A stretch of DNA of 64,000 bases. Source: Pseudomonas putida (lineage in GTDB: Bacteria; Pseudomonadota; Gammaproteobacteria; Pseudomonadales; Pseudomonadaceae). The translations under genes were made by a program, and so were the position numbers. Below are positions 52,891-62,572 of this stretch, piece by piece. The notes under the pieces are model-generated. The model was not told the DNA's origin, did not search any database, and saw nothing but the letters and a program-made list of their open reading frames with translations. The number at the start of each line of letters is the position of its first letter. Position 1 is the stretch's first letter. The stretch spans positions 124,001-188,000 of the forward strand of contig NZ_MNAH01000006.1 of the NCBI RefSeq assembly GCF_001976065.1, read 5' to 3'.

Positions 52891-52992
52891 TTGAAATCCC
52901 TCTGCATGAGCGCCATTAAATTGATGGCACGCCCGAAATGACGCTTCAGGCAAAGCTAATAGCAAAGGTCATGCCGTTCGACAGGCATAAAC

Positions 52993-53022
52993 GACAAAGG
53001 CCCCTATAAAGGGGCCTTTGTG
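52993..53022 (-). terminator. Intrinsic terminator of purA
   Basis: CAAAGGCCCC/GGGGCCTTTG hairpin with a short loop, about 20 bases after the purA stop; T-rich on both ends, so it may act in both directions. Confidence 0.78.
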
Positions 53023-53040
53023 TTTTACATCAACAGCTTA

Positions 53041-54330
53041 TCAAGCGAACGGATGGCGCAGAACGATGGTTTCGTTACGGTCCGGACCCGTCGAAATAAT
53101 GTCGATCGGCGCACCGATCAGCTCTTCGACGCGTTTGATGTAAGCACGGGCGTTAGCTGGCAGCTCTTCCAGGGTCTTGGCACCCACGGTTGACTCGGTC
53201 CAGCCCGGCACTTCTTCGTACACAGGCTGCAAGCCCACGTAGCTGTCTGCATCAGTCGGGGCAACGGCGTTGCCTTCTGCATCTTTATAACCGACGCAGA
53301 TGTTGATGGTTTCCAGACCGTCGAGCACGTCCAGCTTGGTCAGGCAGATGCCCGAGATGCTGTTCACATCGATAGCGCGACGCAGGATAACGGCGTCGAA
53401 CCAGCCGCAACGACGAGCACGGCCGGTAGTCGCGCCGAACTCGTGACCTTGTTTAGCCAGGTGCGCACCGACTTCGTCGAACAGCTCAGTCGGGAATGGG
53501 CCCGAACCTACACGCGTGGTGTAAGCCTTGGTGATACCGAGGATGTAGTCCAGGAACATAGGGCCAACACCCGAACCGGTAGCTACGCCGCCAGCGGTGG
53601 TGTTAGAGCTGGTCACGTACGGGTAGGTACCGTGGTCGATGTCCAGCAGGGAGCCTTGGGCGCCTTCGAACATGATGTCTTTGCCAGCGCGACGCAGGTC
53701 GTGCAACTCGGCAGTCACGTCCAGCATCAGCGGCTTGAGCAGCTCCGCGTATTCCTTGCATTCTGCCAGGGTCTTGTCGAATTCGATGGCTGGCTCTTTG
53801 TAGTAACCCACCAGCATGAAGTTGTGGTAATCCACCAGTTCACGCAGTTTGTCTTCAAAGCGCGGCATGTTGAGCAGGTCGCCCACACGCAGGCCACGAC
53901 GTGCAACCTTGTCTTCGTAGGCCGGGCCGATGCCGCGACCGGTGGTGCCGATCTTCAGCTCGCCGCGGGCCTTTTCACGGGCCTGGTCCAGCGCTACGTG
54001 GAAGGACAGGATCAGTGGGCAGGACGGGCTGATACGCAGGCGCTCACGCACCGGTACGCCTTTTTCTTCCAGCTTGGTGATCTCGCGCAGCAGGGCGTCA
54101 GGTGCAACGACCACGCCGTTGCCGATCAGGCACTGCACGCCTTCGCGCAGCACGCCCGAGGGGATCAGGTGCAAGACGGTCTTTTCACCGTCGATCACCA
54201 GGGTGTGGCCAGCGTTGTGGCCACCCTGGTAGCGCACTACGGCGGCAGCATGTTCGGTTAGCAGATCAACGATCTTGCCTTTGCCCTCATCACCCCACTG
54301 GGTGCCCAGGACTACGACATTCTTACCCAT
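53041..54330 (-). CDS. purA: Adenylosuccinate synthetase
   Basis: Enzyme of 429 residues making adenylosuccinate from IMP, aspartate and GTP. It has the GTP/Mg loop LGTQWGDEGKGKIVD, RYQGGHNAGHT, TTGRGIGPAYEDK, the FEGAQGSLLDIDHGTYPYVT segment and TGRARRCGWFD. The ATG at 54330 gives the standard length; five codons upstream are unneeded. It follows hisZ closely in the same direction, as in other Pseudomonas. Confidence 0.97.
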   Translation of the reverse strand: MGKNVVVLGTQWGDEGKGKIVDLLTEHAAAVVRYQGGHNAGHTLVIDGEKTVLHLIPSGVLREGVQCLIGNGVVVAPDALLREITKLEEKGVPVRERLRISPSCPLILSFHVALDQAREKARGELKIGTTGRGIGPAYEDKVARRGLRVGDLLNMPRFEDKLRELVDYHNFMLVGYYKEPAIEFDKTLAECKEYAELLKPLMLDVTAELHDLRRAGKDIMFEGAQGSLLDIDHGTYPYVTSSNTTAGGVATGSGVGPMFLDYILGITKAYTTRVGSGPFPTELFDEVGAHLAKQGHEFGATTGRARRCGWFDAVILRRAIDVNSISGICLTKLDVLDGLETINICVGYKDAEGNAVAPTDADSYVGLQPVYEEVPGWTESTVGAKTLEELPANARAYIKRVEELIGAPIDIISTGPDRNETIVLRHPFA

Positions 54331-54384
54331 AACACTTGTCCTCATTCGCGCAAACTTGGTGCCGGCGGCAGCCGGCGGGAAAAC

Positions 54385-55572
54385 TCAAGAAGCCAGTGGC
54401 GATACTTGCCAAAGCCCGTTCTGCTGGATCAATTGCCGGTCGCAGTCCGCTTCACGGGCGGCGGCCAATGGCTGCCCAGGCAAAGCCTGGACGACACGCT
54501 GACCCTCACTGCGCAACTGGCAAACCGTCTGCCAGAGTGCCGCATCCGTACTGTCAGGCATCCAGATACCGCCAGACGGTAGCTCGATCTCAGCACGCCC
54601 CAGGGTCACCAGGGTTTTCAAATCAGTGGAGAAGCCGGTGGCCGGACGGGCACGACCGAAGTCGGCACCGATGTCGTCGTAGCGACCGCCCTGGGCGATG
54701 GACTGGCCAACACCCGGCACGAACACGGCGAACACCACACCGGTGTGATAGTGGTAACCACGCAGCTCGCCCAGGTCGAAGTACAGCGGCAACTCCGGGA
54801 ACCGCACGGACAGACGCTCGGCAATCGCCAGCAGGTCATCCAGCGCCGCCAGTACCGGGGCCGGGGCCTTGGCCAGGCGCTCACGCGCAGCCGCCAGCAC
54901 TTCACGGCCGCCACACAGGTCGACCAACGCGCGCAGCATGCCCGACAAGTCAGCCGGCAAGCCTTCGGTCAAGGTAATGACCTCGTCGATGGCCTTACGT
55001 TGCAACGCGTCGAACAACTGTTGTTCAACTTCCCCGGACAAACCGGCGGCACGAGCCAGGCCGCGGTAGATACCGACATGCCCCAGGTCCATGTGCACAT
55101 CCGGCACATCGGCCAGTTGCAGCATGGCGAGCATCAGGCTGATGACTTCCACGTCGCTGCCGGGACTGGCATCGCCATACAACTCGGCGCCTAGCTGGAT
55201 CGGGCTGCGCGAGGACGACAAGGCACGCGGCTGGGCATGCAGCACGCTACCGGCATAACACAGGCGGCTCGGACCTTCGCGACGCAAGGTATGCGCATCG
55301 ATGCGCGCTACTTGCGGCGTGATGTCGGCACGGAAACCCATCTGCCGGCCCGATTGCGGGTCGATGACCTTGAAGGTCCGCAGGTCCAGGTCCTGGCCCG
55401 CGCCGGTCAGCAGGGATTCCAGGTACTCGATATGGGGAGTCACGACAAACTCGTAACCCCAGCTCTGGAACAGATCCAACACCTGGCGACGCGCGACTTC
55501 AATGCGCGCCGCTTCAGGTGGCAGTACTTCTTCGATGCCATCTGGCAGAAGCCAGCGGTCTACCGTTGCCAT
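54385..55572 (-). CDS. hisZ: ATP phosphoribosyltransferase regulatory subunit HisZ
   Basis: Histidyl-tRNA synthetase paralogue of 395 residues that lacks aminoacylation and activates the short HisG enzyme, the first step of histidine synthesis. Motifs include DGIEEVLPPEAARIE at the start, FKVIDPQSGRQMGFRADITPQVARIDA, the class II core and GGRYDDIGADFGR. GGGGAAGG precedes the ATG. It is located between hflC and purA; hisG is not in the window. Confidence 0.94.
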   Translation of the reverse strand: MATVDRWLLPDGIEEVLPPEAARIEVARRQVLDLFQSWGYEFVVTPHIEYLESLLTGAGQDLDLRTFKVIDPQSGRQMGFRADITPQVARIDAHTLRREGPSRLCYAGSVLHAQPRALSSSRSPIQLGAELYGDASPGSDVEVISLMLAMLQLADVPDVHMDLGHVGIYRGLARAAGLSGEVEQQLFDALQRKAIDEVITLTEGLPADLSGMLRALVDLCGGREVLAAARERLAKAPAPVLAALDDLLAIAERLSVRFPELPLYFDLGELRGYHYHTGVVFAVFVPGVGQSIAQGGRYDDIGADFGRARPATGFSTDLKTLVTLGRAEIELPSGGIWMPDSTDAALWQTVCQLRSEGQRVVQALPGQPLAAAREADCDRQLIQQNGLWQVSPLAS

Positions 55573-55883
55573 TACGCCTTCCCCTGTATCCGGGCGGTCA
55601 GCCTTTGGCCGAGCCTTGAGTGAAGCAGAAAATGATCAGCCCATGTGCATAAATCAGGCGCAGGAGCAACGAAGCGAAACGCCTGTTACCGGCTTCGCCA
55701 ATCACTTTCCTCGAAAAACCTGTCGAGCATTCAGCTCGGGCACCTGCACAAAACAGCAATCAAACGTGCAGACGCAAAAAAGCCGGGAATTTCCCGGCTG
55801 CCGCATCATACACTCGTTTTCCCAAAGGATCACCCCGCCAGAGGTATTAGCCGCCCGGCGGGATGCATCAGGTCAACGTCGTA
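55573..55883. other. Intergenic region between hisZ and hflC
   Basis: 311 bases containing the hflC terminator (55775-55800) and, nearest hisZ, the presumable hisZ-purA promoter. I see no gene or other named element. Confidence 0.45.
55775..55800 (-). terminator. Intrinsic terminator of the hfl operon
   Basis: AGCCGGGAA/TTCCCGGCT perfect stem followed on the minus strand by six T, 85 bases after the hflC stop. Confidence 0.88.
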
Positions 55884-56753
55884 TCAAGGCTTGGCTTTTT
55901 CCAGGTAGTGGAAGAAGTCACTGCTTGGGTCCAGGACCAGGACGTCGGATTTGTTCGCGAAGCTTTCACGGTAGGCACGCAGGCTACGGTAGAACGCGTA
56001 GAACTCCTGATCCTGACCGTATGCCTTGGAGTAGATCGAAGCGGCCTGTGCGTCACCGTCACCGCGAATCTCTTCAGATTCACGATAGGCTTCGGCCAGC
56101 AGCACGCGGCGTTGACGATCGGCGTCGGCACGGATGCCTTCAGCCAGCTCGTTACCCTTGGCGCGGTGCTCGCGAGCTTCACGCTCACGCTCGGTGCTCA
56201 TACGTTCGAACACGCTGCGGTTCACTTCCTTCGGCAGGTCGATGGTCTTGACCCGAACATCGACAACCTCGATGCCCAGCTCTTTTTCGGCCATCTTGTT
56301 CAGCGAAGCGGTGATATCCGCCATCAGCGCATCGCGCTCACCGGACACCACTTCGTGCAAGGTGCGCTTACCGAACTGGTCACGCAGGCCAGACTCGAGA
56401 CGACGGGACAGACGCTCGTCGGCAATCTGCTTCAGTCCGGAAGTCGCGGTGTAGAAACGCTCGGCATCCTTCACCCGCCACTTGGCGTAGGCATCGACCA
56501 TCACGGCTTTCTTTTCCAGTGTCAGGAAGCGTTGTGTCGGTGCATCCAGCGTCATCAGGCGTGCGTCAAATTTACGCACCTGGTTAACGTAGGGCACTTT
56601 CACATGCAGGCCTGGCTGAACATCGGTCTGGACCACGCGACCGAACTGCAGCAACACCGCGCGCTCGGTCTGAGCCACGATGTAGAAGCAGTTCCAGGCA
56701 GCGATCGCCACGACGACGCCGACAATAAGGGCGATCAGCGATTTATTGCTCAT
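55884..56753 (-). CDS. hflC: FtsH protease modulator HflC
   Basis: SPFH/prohibitin-family protein of 289 residues. One membrane helix near the N-terminus (LIALIVGVVVAIAAWNCFYIV) is followed by the SPFH domain (QTERAVLLQFGRVVQTDVQPGLHVKVPYVNQVRKFD) and a coiled coil rich in Ala/Glu/Arg. With HflK it forms a large cage around FtsH in the inner membrane and restricts its access to membrane substrates. Its start overlaps the hflK stop by one base. Confidence 0.96.
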   Translation of the reverse strand: MSNKSLIALIVGVVVAIAAWNCFYIVAQTERAVLLQFGRVVQTDVQPGLHVKVPYVNQVRKFDARLMTLDAPTQRFLTLEKKAVMVDAYAKWRVKDAERFYTATSGLKQIADERLSRRLESGLRDQFGKRTLHEVVSGERDALMADITASLNKMAEKELGIEVVDVRVKTIDLPKEVNRSVFERMSTEREREAREHRAKGNELAEGIRADADRQRRVLLAEAYRESEEIRGDGDAQAASIYSKAYGQDQEFYAFYRSLRAYRESFANKSDVLVLDPSSDFFHYLEKAKP

Positions 56754-57925
56754 CAGCGACTCTCCCTGGTACGTGCTTGCTGTTGCTGCAGATCAGCTGC
56801 CGCACGCGCATTCGCTTCATTGCTGGTGGCTGCCGCGCCGGTCACCTGGGTGCTGGTGCCGCGACCACTTTCGACCATCTTGTCCAGAGGCAGGTACAGC
56901 AGGTTGCTCTGGCCATTCTTGTTGCCGGTCACGAGAACCTTGCTGGTGTTGCTGAAGACTTCCTGCATGGTGTCCAGGTACAGACGCTGGCGGGTGACTT
57001 CAGGTGCCTTGCGATACTCGGCAACCAGCTTGGTGAAACGATCGGCCTCACCCTTGGCGCGCGAGACGGTTTCGTCACGGTAGCCATTGGCATCTTCAAG
57101 GATACGCTGGGCCTGGCCACGGGCTTCCGGCACGACGCCGTTGGCATAGGTTTCAGCCTGGTTGCGCGAACGCTGCTCGTCTTCACGGGCGCGGATCACG
57201 TCATCGAAGGCTTCTTGCACTTCACGCGGTGCAGCTGCGCTCTGTACGTTGACCTGGGTGACGGTGATACCGGTGCGATAGGTATCCATGAAGCGTTGCA
57301 GGCGCTCCTTGATTTCGCTGGCCATCAATTCACGACCTTCGGTCAGCACCTGGTCCATTGCAGTGGAACCCACCACATGACGCAGGGCGCTGTCGGTCGC
57401 GTGCTGCAGGCTGATTTCCGGCTGATCGACGCTCAGCACGAAGTCCTGCAGGTTGCTGATCTTGTACTGCACGGTCAGCGGCACTTCGACGATGTTTTCG
57501 TCTTCAGTCAGCATTTGACCTTGCTTGGTATACGCCCGCTCACGCGTGACGTTTTCCATGTACTTCTTGTCGATTGGCGGGAAGTAGATATTCAGGCCAG
57601 GTCCGACGGTTTCGTAGTACTTGCCGAAGCGCAGCACCACGGCTTGCTCCTGCTCGTCGACGACATAGACCGCGCTGTACAGCCATACGGCCGCCAACAC
57701 GACCAGGCCGATGCCGAGCAGACCGCCGAAGCCGCCACTCTTGCCCGAACCACCGCCGTCATCACCACGTTTCTTACCACCACCGAACAACCCGTTCAGG
57801 CTTTCCTGCAGCTTTCGGAAGGCCTCGTCGAGATCTGGCGGTCCCTTGCGGTCGCCGTTATTGCGACGCTTGCCACCCCAAGGATCCTGATTATTCGAGT
57901 TGCCACCCGGCTCATTCCAAGCCAT
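56753..57925 (-). CDS. hflK: FtsH protease modulator HflK
   Basis: Protein of 390 residues. The Gly/Asn-rich N-terminus (MAWNEPGGNSNNQDPWGG) with a second glycine stretch (GGGKKRGDDGGGSG) is followed by a membrane helix (about 62-82), the SPFH domain (DEQEQAVVLRFGKYYETVGPGLNIYFPPID) and a coiled coil. Partner of HflC. The ATG at 57925 follows GGAGAG; twelve upstream codons are unlikely. Located after hflX and before hflC as in E. coli. Confidence 0.96.
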   Translation of the reverse strand: MAWNEPGGNSNNQDPWGGKRRNNGDRKGPPDLDEAFRKLQESLNGLFGGGKKRGDDGGGSGKSGGFGGLLGIGLVVLAAVWLYSAVYVVDEQEQAVVLRFGKYYETVGPGLNIYFPPIDKKYMENVTRERAYTKQGQMLTEDENIVEVPLTVQYKISNLQDFVLSVDQPEISLQHATDSALRHVVGSTAMDQVLTEGRELMASEIKERLQRFMDTYRTGITVTQVNVQSAAAPREVQEAFDDVIRAREDEQRSRNQAETYANGVVPEARGQAQRILEDANGYRDETVSRAKGEADRFTKLVAEYRKAPEVTRQRLYLDTMQEVFSNTSKVLVTGNKNGQSNLLYLPLDKMVESGRGTSTQVTGAAATSNEANARAAADLQQQQARTRESR

Positions 57926-58021
57926 AGCGCTCTCCATCTGATAAAGCAAAGACGCACCCACGGCGCGCCGACCAATGCTACAGAATGCCTGTCACCACGG
58001 CACAACCGCTTTCTCAGGCTT

Positions 58022-59323
58022 TTATTGCAAAGTGTGTTGCTCGATGAATTCCATCGGCTGCAATCCTTCGCGGCTTACCAGTCGATTCAACTCGACCCGG
58101 GGCAAACGAACGGCCAGCAAACTGATGCCTTCTTCGTCGTGTTCTTCTTTTTGCACCGCACCGAGTTCGAAAAACTGCGCACGCAGTCGGGCGAATCGTT
58201 GCGGCAAGCGCAGAGTACCGATAAACAAATCACTGCCAAGTAATTCGGCAATGGCTTGCTCAAGCAATTCCAGACCAGTGCCATCACGCGCCGACAGCCA
58301 GACCCGCTGGGGCTTGCCGTTTTCGTCGCGCTGGATTTGTGGCTCAACGCCTTCAAGCAAATCGAGTTTGTTATAGACCTCGAGGATCGGCAAGTCCTGG
58401 GCACCAATCTCGCCCAGCACCACCATCACCTGCTCGATCTGCAACATGCGATCCGGTTCCGCCGCATCGATCACGTGCAACAACAGGTCGGAGTTGCTCG
58501 ACTCTTCGAGGGTAGACCGAAATGCCTCGACCAGCTTGTGGGGCAAGTGGCGAATGAAACCTACCGTGTCCGCCAGGACAATCGGCCCAAGATCGTCCAG
58601 ATCCAGACGGCGAAGGGTCGGGTCCAGTGTGGCAAACAATTGGTCAGCCGCGTAGACGTCGGATTTCGTCACATTATTGAACAGCGTGGATTTACCGGCG
58701 TTGGTATATCCCACCAGCGACACGGTAGGGATATCCGCACGTGAACGGCCACGTCGCGACTGCTCGCGCTGGCTGCGCACTTTCTCCAGCCGGCCCTTGA
58801 TCTGGCGCAGGCGAACCCGCAGCAAGCGGCGGTCAGTTTCCAGCTGGGTTTCACCAGGGCCACGCATGCCAATACCGCCACCCTGGCGCTCAAGGTGAGT
58901 CCACCCGCGAACCAGCCGGGTGCTCATGTGGTCAAGCTGGGCCAGTTCTACCTGGAGCTTGCCTTCATGGGTACGGGCGCGCTGGGCGAAAATATCGAGG
59001 ATCAGGCCGGTACGGTCGATCACGCGACACTCGAAAACACGTTCGAGGTTACGTTCCTGACTGGGCGTGAGGACGTGATTGAAAATCACCAGATCGGCTT
59101 CTTCGGCTTTGACCAGGTCGCGCAGTTCCTCGACCTTGCCGCTGCCAATCAGGAATTTGGCGGTTGGCCGATGACGCGGCACGTTAAAAAACGCAACGGT
59201 CTCGGCGCCAGCCGAATTAGCCAGTTCCTGAAACTCCTGCGGGTCTTCGCGCGCCTCAGGGTCCTGTCCATCCAAGTGAACGAGTATGACTCGCTCACCA
59301 CCACCGTGGCGCTCAAAGAACAA
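58022..59323 (-). CDS. hflX: GTPase HflX
   Basis: Ribosome-splitting GTPase of 433 residues. An N-terminal HflX domain (LVHLDGQDPEAREDPQEFQELANSAG) and a Gly/Arg-rich linker helix (GGIGMRGPGETQLETDRRLLRVR) precede the G domain: G1 GYTNAGKSTLFN, G3 DTVGFIRHLP, G4 YNKLDLL. The start is a TTG at 59323 with GGAG six bases upstream; the sequence FFERHGGGERVILVHL directly after it is family-like, so the rare start is supported. It follows hfq. Confidence 0.94.
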   Translation of the reverse strand: MFFERHGGGERVILVHLDGQDPEAREDPQEFQELANSAGAETVAFFNVPRHRPTAKFLIGSGKVEELRDLVKAEEADLVIFNHVLTPSQERNLERVFECRVIDRTGLILDIFAQRARTHEGKLQVELAQLDHMSTRLVRGWTHLERQGGGIGMRGPGETQLETDRRLLRVRLRQIKGRLEKVRSQREQSRRGRSRADIPTVSLVGYTNAGKSTLFNNVTKSDVYAADQLFATLDPTLRRLDLDDLGPIVLADTVGFIRHLPHKLVEAFRSTLEESSNSDLLLHVIDAAEPDRMLQIEQVMVVLGEIGAQDLPILEVYNKLDLLEGVEPQIQRDENGKPQRVWLSARDGTGLELLEQAIAELLGSDLFIGTLRLPQRFARLRAQFFELGAVQKEEHDEEGISLLAVRLPRVELNRLVSREGLQPMEFIEQHTLQ

Positions 59324-59335
59324 AGGAGACTCCTA

Positions 59336-59596
59336 TCAGGCGTTACCTGGCTCAGCATCACCCGCTTCCGATTCGGTTGCGCTAGGCAGACGAATTGGAC
59401 GAACCGGCACTACTGTAGAGATAGCGTGTTTGTAGACCATTTGGCTGACGGTGTTTTTCAGCAGGATAACGAACTGGTCGAAAGACTCGATCGTACCTTG
59501 CAGTTTGATACCGTTGACCAGGTAGATGGACACCCCAACTTTCTCTTTACGTAAAGTATTCAAGTAAGGGTCTTGTAGCGAATGCCCTTTTGACAT
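59336..59596 (-). CDS. hfq: RNA chaperone Hfq
   Basis: Sm-like hexamer of 86 residues that pairs small RNAs with mRNAs. The Sm core has SLQDPYLNTLRKEKVGVSIYLVNGIKLQG (Gln8-type proximal site), FDQFVILLKN and YKHAIS, followed by a short acidic tail (ESEAGDAEPGNA). AAAGGAG stands nine bases before the ATG. Located between miaA and hflX, the standard position. Confidence 0.98.
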   Translation of the reverse strand: MSKGHSLQDPYLNTLRKEKVGVSIYLVNGIKLQGTIESFDQFVILLKNTVSQMVYKHAISTVVPVRPIRLPSATESEAGDAEPGNA

Positions 59597-59690
59597 GTGC
59601 CGCACTCCTTTAAGGATTCAAAATAAAAAAATAGGTAAACAGATGGCTTTGGCCGCCCCACCCCCAAGGATAGACGGCAATTGCAAGGAC

Positions 59691-60662
59691 TCAGCTCAAT
59701 ATGGAGATGGTCCCAAGGTATTTCAAGGCGCGCGGCAGATTGTCGCAATCGAGGCTGTCCAGCCAGTGTAAATCAGCCCAACTGCGAAGCCAGGTGAACT
59801 GGCGTTTCGCCAATTGGCGCGTGGCAATGATTCCACGCTCCTGCATCTCGGCTGACGTCAGCTTGCCATCCAGGTAATCCCAGACTTGGCGGTAGCCTAC
59901 CGCACGTATAGACGGCAACCCGGTATGCAGGTCACTTCTATTACGCAGGGCTACGACCTCGTCGATGAATCCCTGTTCCAACATTAAAGTGAATCTTTGT
60001 TTAATTCGCTCGTGCAATACCTGGCGATTCGCCGGAGCAATGGCCAAGTTCGCGACAGTATAGGGCAATTGTTGCCGTCCTGAAGCGGCTGCTTCAGTAC
60101 TTTGCGCAGATTGTTGCAAGCGCAGCTCAGTCATGCTCTGACCACTGACACGAAAAACTTCCAATGCTCGACTCAGGCGCTGAGGATCGTTCGGATGAAT
60201 ACGTGCCGCGGAAACCGGGTCAATGACCGCCAACTGCTCGTGCAACGCCTGCCACCCAAGGCGGGCGGCCTCTTCTTCGATCTGCGCGCGGATTTCCGGA
60301 TCGGCGGCCGGCATATCCGCGAGCCCTTCGACCAACGCCTTGTAATAGAGCATCGTTCCGCCCACCAACAGCGGAATTTTACCCCGCGCGGTAATCTCGG
60401 CCATGGCTTGCAGGGCATCGCGACGAAAATCCGCTGCCGAATAAGCCTCGGCCGGGTCGAGAATATCGATCAAGCGGTGCGGAAATTCGGCCAACAGCTC
60501 TTTCGATGGCTTGGCGGTACCAATGTCCATGCCACGGTAGACCAGTGCCGAATCGACGCTGATCAGTTCGCAGGGCAGGACTTTGGTGAGTTCGATGGCC
60601 AGGTCGGTCTTGCCGGCGGCGGTTGGACCCATCAGGAAAATCGCAGGAGGGAGCTGGCTCAT
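59691..60662 (-). CDS. miaA: tRNA dimethylallyltransferase MiaA
   Basis: Enzyme of 323 residues adding an isopentenyl group to A37 of tRNAs reading UNN codons. P-loop FLMGPTAAGKTDLAIEL, then SVDSALVYRGMDIGTAKP, the substrate threonine region, DVDPAEAYSAADF-like segment and RAVGYRQVWDYL. The start overlaps the mutL stop by one base (TGATG). hfq lies downstream. Confidence 0.97.
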   Translation of the reverse strand: MSQLPPAIFLMGPTAAGKTDLAIELTKVLPCELISVDSALVYRGMDIGTAKPSKELLAEFPHRLIDILDPAEAYSAADFRRDALQAMAEITARGKIPLLVGGTMLYYKALVEGLADMPAADPEIRAQIEEEAARLGWQALHEQLAVIDPVSAARIHPNDPQRLSRALEVFRVSGQSMTELRLQQSAQSTEAAASGRQQLPYTVANLAIAPANRQVLHERIKQRFTLMLEQGFIDEVVALRNRSDLHTGLPSIRAVGYRQVWDYLDGKLTSAEMQERGIIATRQLAKRQFTWLRSWADLHWLDSLDCDNLPRALKYLGTISILS

Positions 60663-62572
60663 CAACGACCGCGCAAGAACAGTTTGTCCAGATCGTCCAG
60701 CCCCAGTTGGGTCCAGGTCGGTCGGCCATGGTTGCATTGACCGCTGCGCTCGGTGTTTTCCATGTCGCGCAGCAGACCGTTCATTTCCGGCAGGGCCAGG
60801 CGCCGATTGGCGCGGACCGCGCCGTGGCAGGCCATGGTCCCGAGCAGTTCGTTCAGGTGCGCCTGAATCCGGTCGCTGGTGCCATATTCCATCAGGTCGG
60901 CCAGTACGTCACCCACCAGTCGATTGGCCTCGGCCTGCTTGAGCAAGGCCGGTATCTGCCGAATGGCCAGGGTTTCCGGGCCGAGGCGCTGCAGTTCGAA
61001 GCCCAGGCGCTGGAACCAGGCAGAGTGCTCTTCGGCGCAATCGGCTTCACGCTGACTGACCGCCAGGGTTTCCGGCACCAGCAATGGTTGCCCGCTCAAG
61101 CCTTCACTGGCCATGGCGACTTTCAGGCGTTCGTACATGATCCGCTCGTGAGCGGCATGCATGTCCACCAGCACCAGCCCCTGGGCGTTTTCCGAAAGGA
61201 TGTAGATGCCTTTGAGCTGCGCCAGCGCATAGCCCAGCGGCGGAATGTCATCCTGACCGGCTGGCAGCGCGACCGCGTTGGCCTCGGGCAACGGCGCGAA
61301 GAACTCGCGATAGGCGGCCTGCGCTTCTGCAACCGGAACCGCTGACTGCGGGCGCGGGGTGTATTGATACTGATACCCGGCGCCAGAACCCGAACCGGCT
61401 GGCGCATTGAACGAAGGCTGGGCCTGAGGCTGCTCCAGCAGCGCGTTGGCGGCCAGGCGCATTTCCCCCTGCGGGCCAAACTCACCGGCTTCAAGGCCGG
61501 TAGGCCGCACTACGGCTGTCGCAACTGGTGCCGCCAGATGATCTTCCGGCCGCACATCGCCCAAGGCACGGTGCAAGGTGCCATAGAGGAAATCGTGAAC
61601 CATGCGCCCTTCACGGAAGCGCACTTCGTGCTTGGTGGGGTGCACGTTGACGTCGACGCCCGTTGGATCGACTTCGAAAAACAGCACGAAGGTCGGATGC
61701 CGGCCATTGAACAGCACGTCGCGATAAGCCTGGCGCACGGCGTGCGCCACCAGTTTGTCGCGCACGGCACGGCCATTGACGAAGAAGTACTGCAAATCGG
61801 CCTGGCTGCGGTTGAAGGTCGGCAAGCCGACCCAGCCCCAGAGATGCAGGCCGTTGCGTTCTATTTCGATCGGCAGCGCCTGTTCCAGGAAACCTGGGCC
61901 GCAGATCGCCGCCACGCGCCGGGCACGGGCCGCATCATCGTGGGCCTCATGCAGGCTGAGGATGGTCTTGCCGTTGTGGCGCAGATGAAAGGCCACGTCG
62001 AAGCGCGCCAGGGCCAGGCGCCTGATCACCTCCTGCAGGTGATCGAATTCGGTTTTTTCGGTCTTGAGAAATTTACGCCGCGCCGGGGTATTGAAGAACA
62101 GGTCGCGCACTTCAACCGAAGTGCCCACCGGGTGGGCTGCGGGCTGTACCCGGGGCGCCATGTCACGGCCTTCGGTTTCGACCTGCCAGGCCTGATCGGC
62201 GTCACGGGTGCGGGAAGTCAGGGTCAGGCGCGCCACCGAACTGATCGATGCCAGGGCCTCGCCACGAAAGCCCAGGCTCATGACCTGTTCAAGATCCTCA
62301 AGATTGCGGATCTTGCTGGTGGCATGTCGCGCCAGGGCCAGCGGCAGGTCATCGGCAGAAATGCCGCTGCCATCGTCGCGCACCCGCAGCAACTTGACGC
62401 CGCCCTGCTCCACGTCGACGTCGATGCGCCTGGCGCCGGAGTCGAGGCTGTTTTCCAGCAGCTCCTTGATCACCGAGGCCGGGCGCTCGACCACCTCACC
62501 CGCAGCAATCTGGTTCGCCAGTCGCGGGCTGAGCAGCTCGATACGAGCGCCGTTGTTCACGACCTGATTCAT
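60662..62572 (-). CDS. mutL: DNA mismatch repair protein MutL
   Basis: Homodimeric mismatch-repair matchmaker of 636 residues. The N-terminal GHKL ATPase has LANQIAAGEVVERPASVIKELLENSLDSGA, RDDGSGI, TSKI, and GFRGEALASI. A proline/glutamine-rich linker (about 350-440) leads to a C-terminal dimer domain that contains DMHAAHERIMYE, matching the nicking-endonuclease motif D-x-H-A-x2-E-x4-E, so this MutL should nick DNA, as expected where MutH is absent. Overlaps amiB by four bases. Confidence 0.96.
   Translation of the reverse strand: MNQVVNNGARIELLSPRLANQIAAGEVVERPASVIKELLENSLDSGARRIDVDVEQGGVKLLRVRDDGSGISADDLPLALARHATSKIRNLEDLEQVMSLGFRGEALASISSVARLTLTSRTRDADQAWQVETEGRDMAPRVQPAAHPVGTSVEVRDLFFNTPARRKFLKTEKTEFDHLQEVIRRLALARFDVAFHLRHNGKTILSLHEAHDDAARARRVAAICGPGFLEQALPIEIERNGLHLWGWVGLPTFNRSQADLQYFFVNGRAVRDKLVAHAVRQAYRDVLFNGRHPTFVLFFEVDPTGVDVNVHPTKHEVRFREGRMVHDFLYGTLHRALGDVRPEDHLAAPVATAVVRPTGLEAGEFGPQGEMRLAANALLEQPQAQPSFNAPAGSGSGAGYQYQYTPRPQSAVPVAEAQAAYREFFAPLPEANAVALPAGQDDIPPLGYALAQLKGIYILSENAQGLVLVDMHAAHERIMYERLKVAMASEGLSGQPLLVPETLAVSQREADCAEEHSAWFQRLGFELQRLGPETLAIRQIPALLKQAEANRLVGDVLADLMEYGTSDRIQAHLNELLGTMACHGAVRANRRLALPEMNGLLRDMENTERSGQCNHGRPTWTQLGLDDLDKLFLRGR

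Noticed and set aside
47784..52990. Integrative element at tRNA-Leu
   Set aside because: No integrase, no mobility gene and no visible direct repeat of the tRNA 3' end; kept only as a weak synteny observation.
56777..58243. Plus-strand open frame of 488 residues
   Set aside because: Antisense to hflK and hflX, no recognisable motif.
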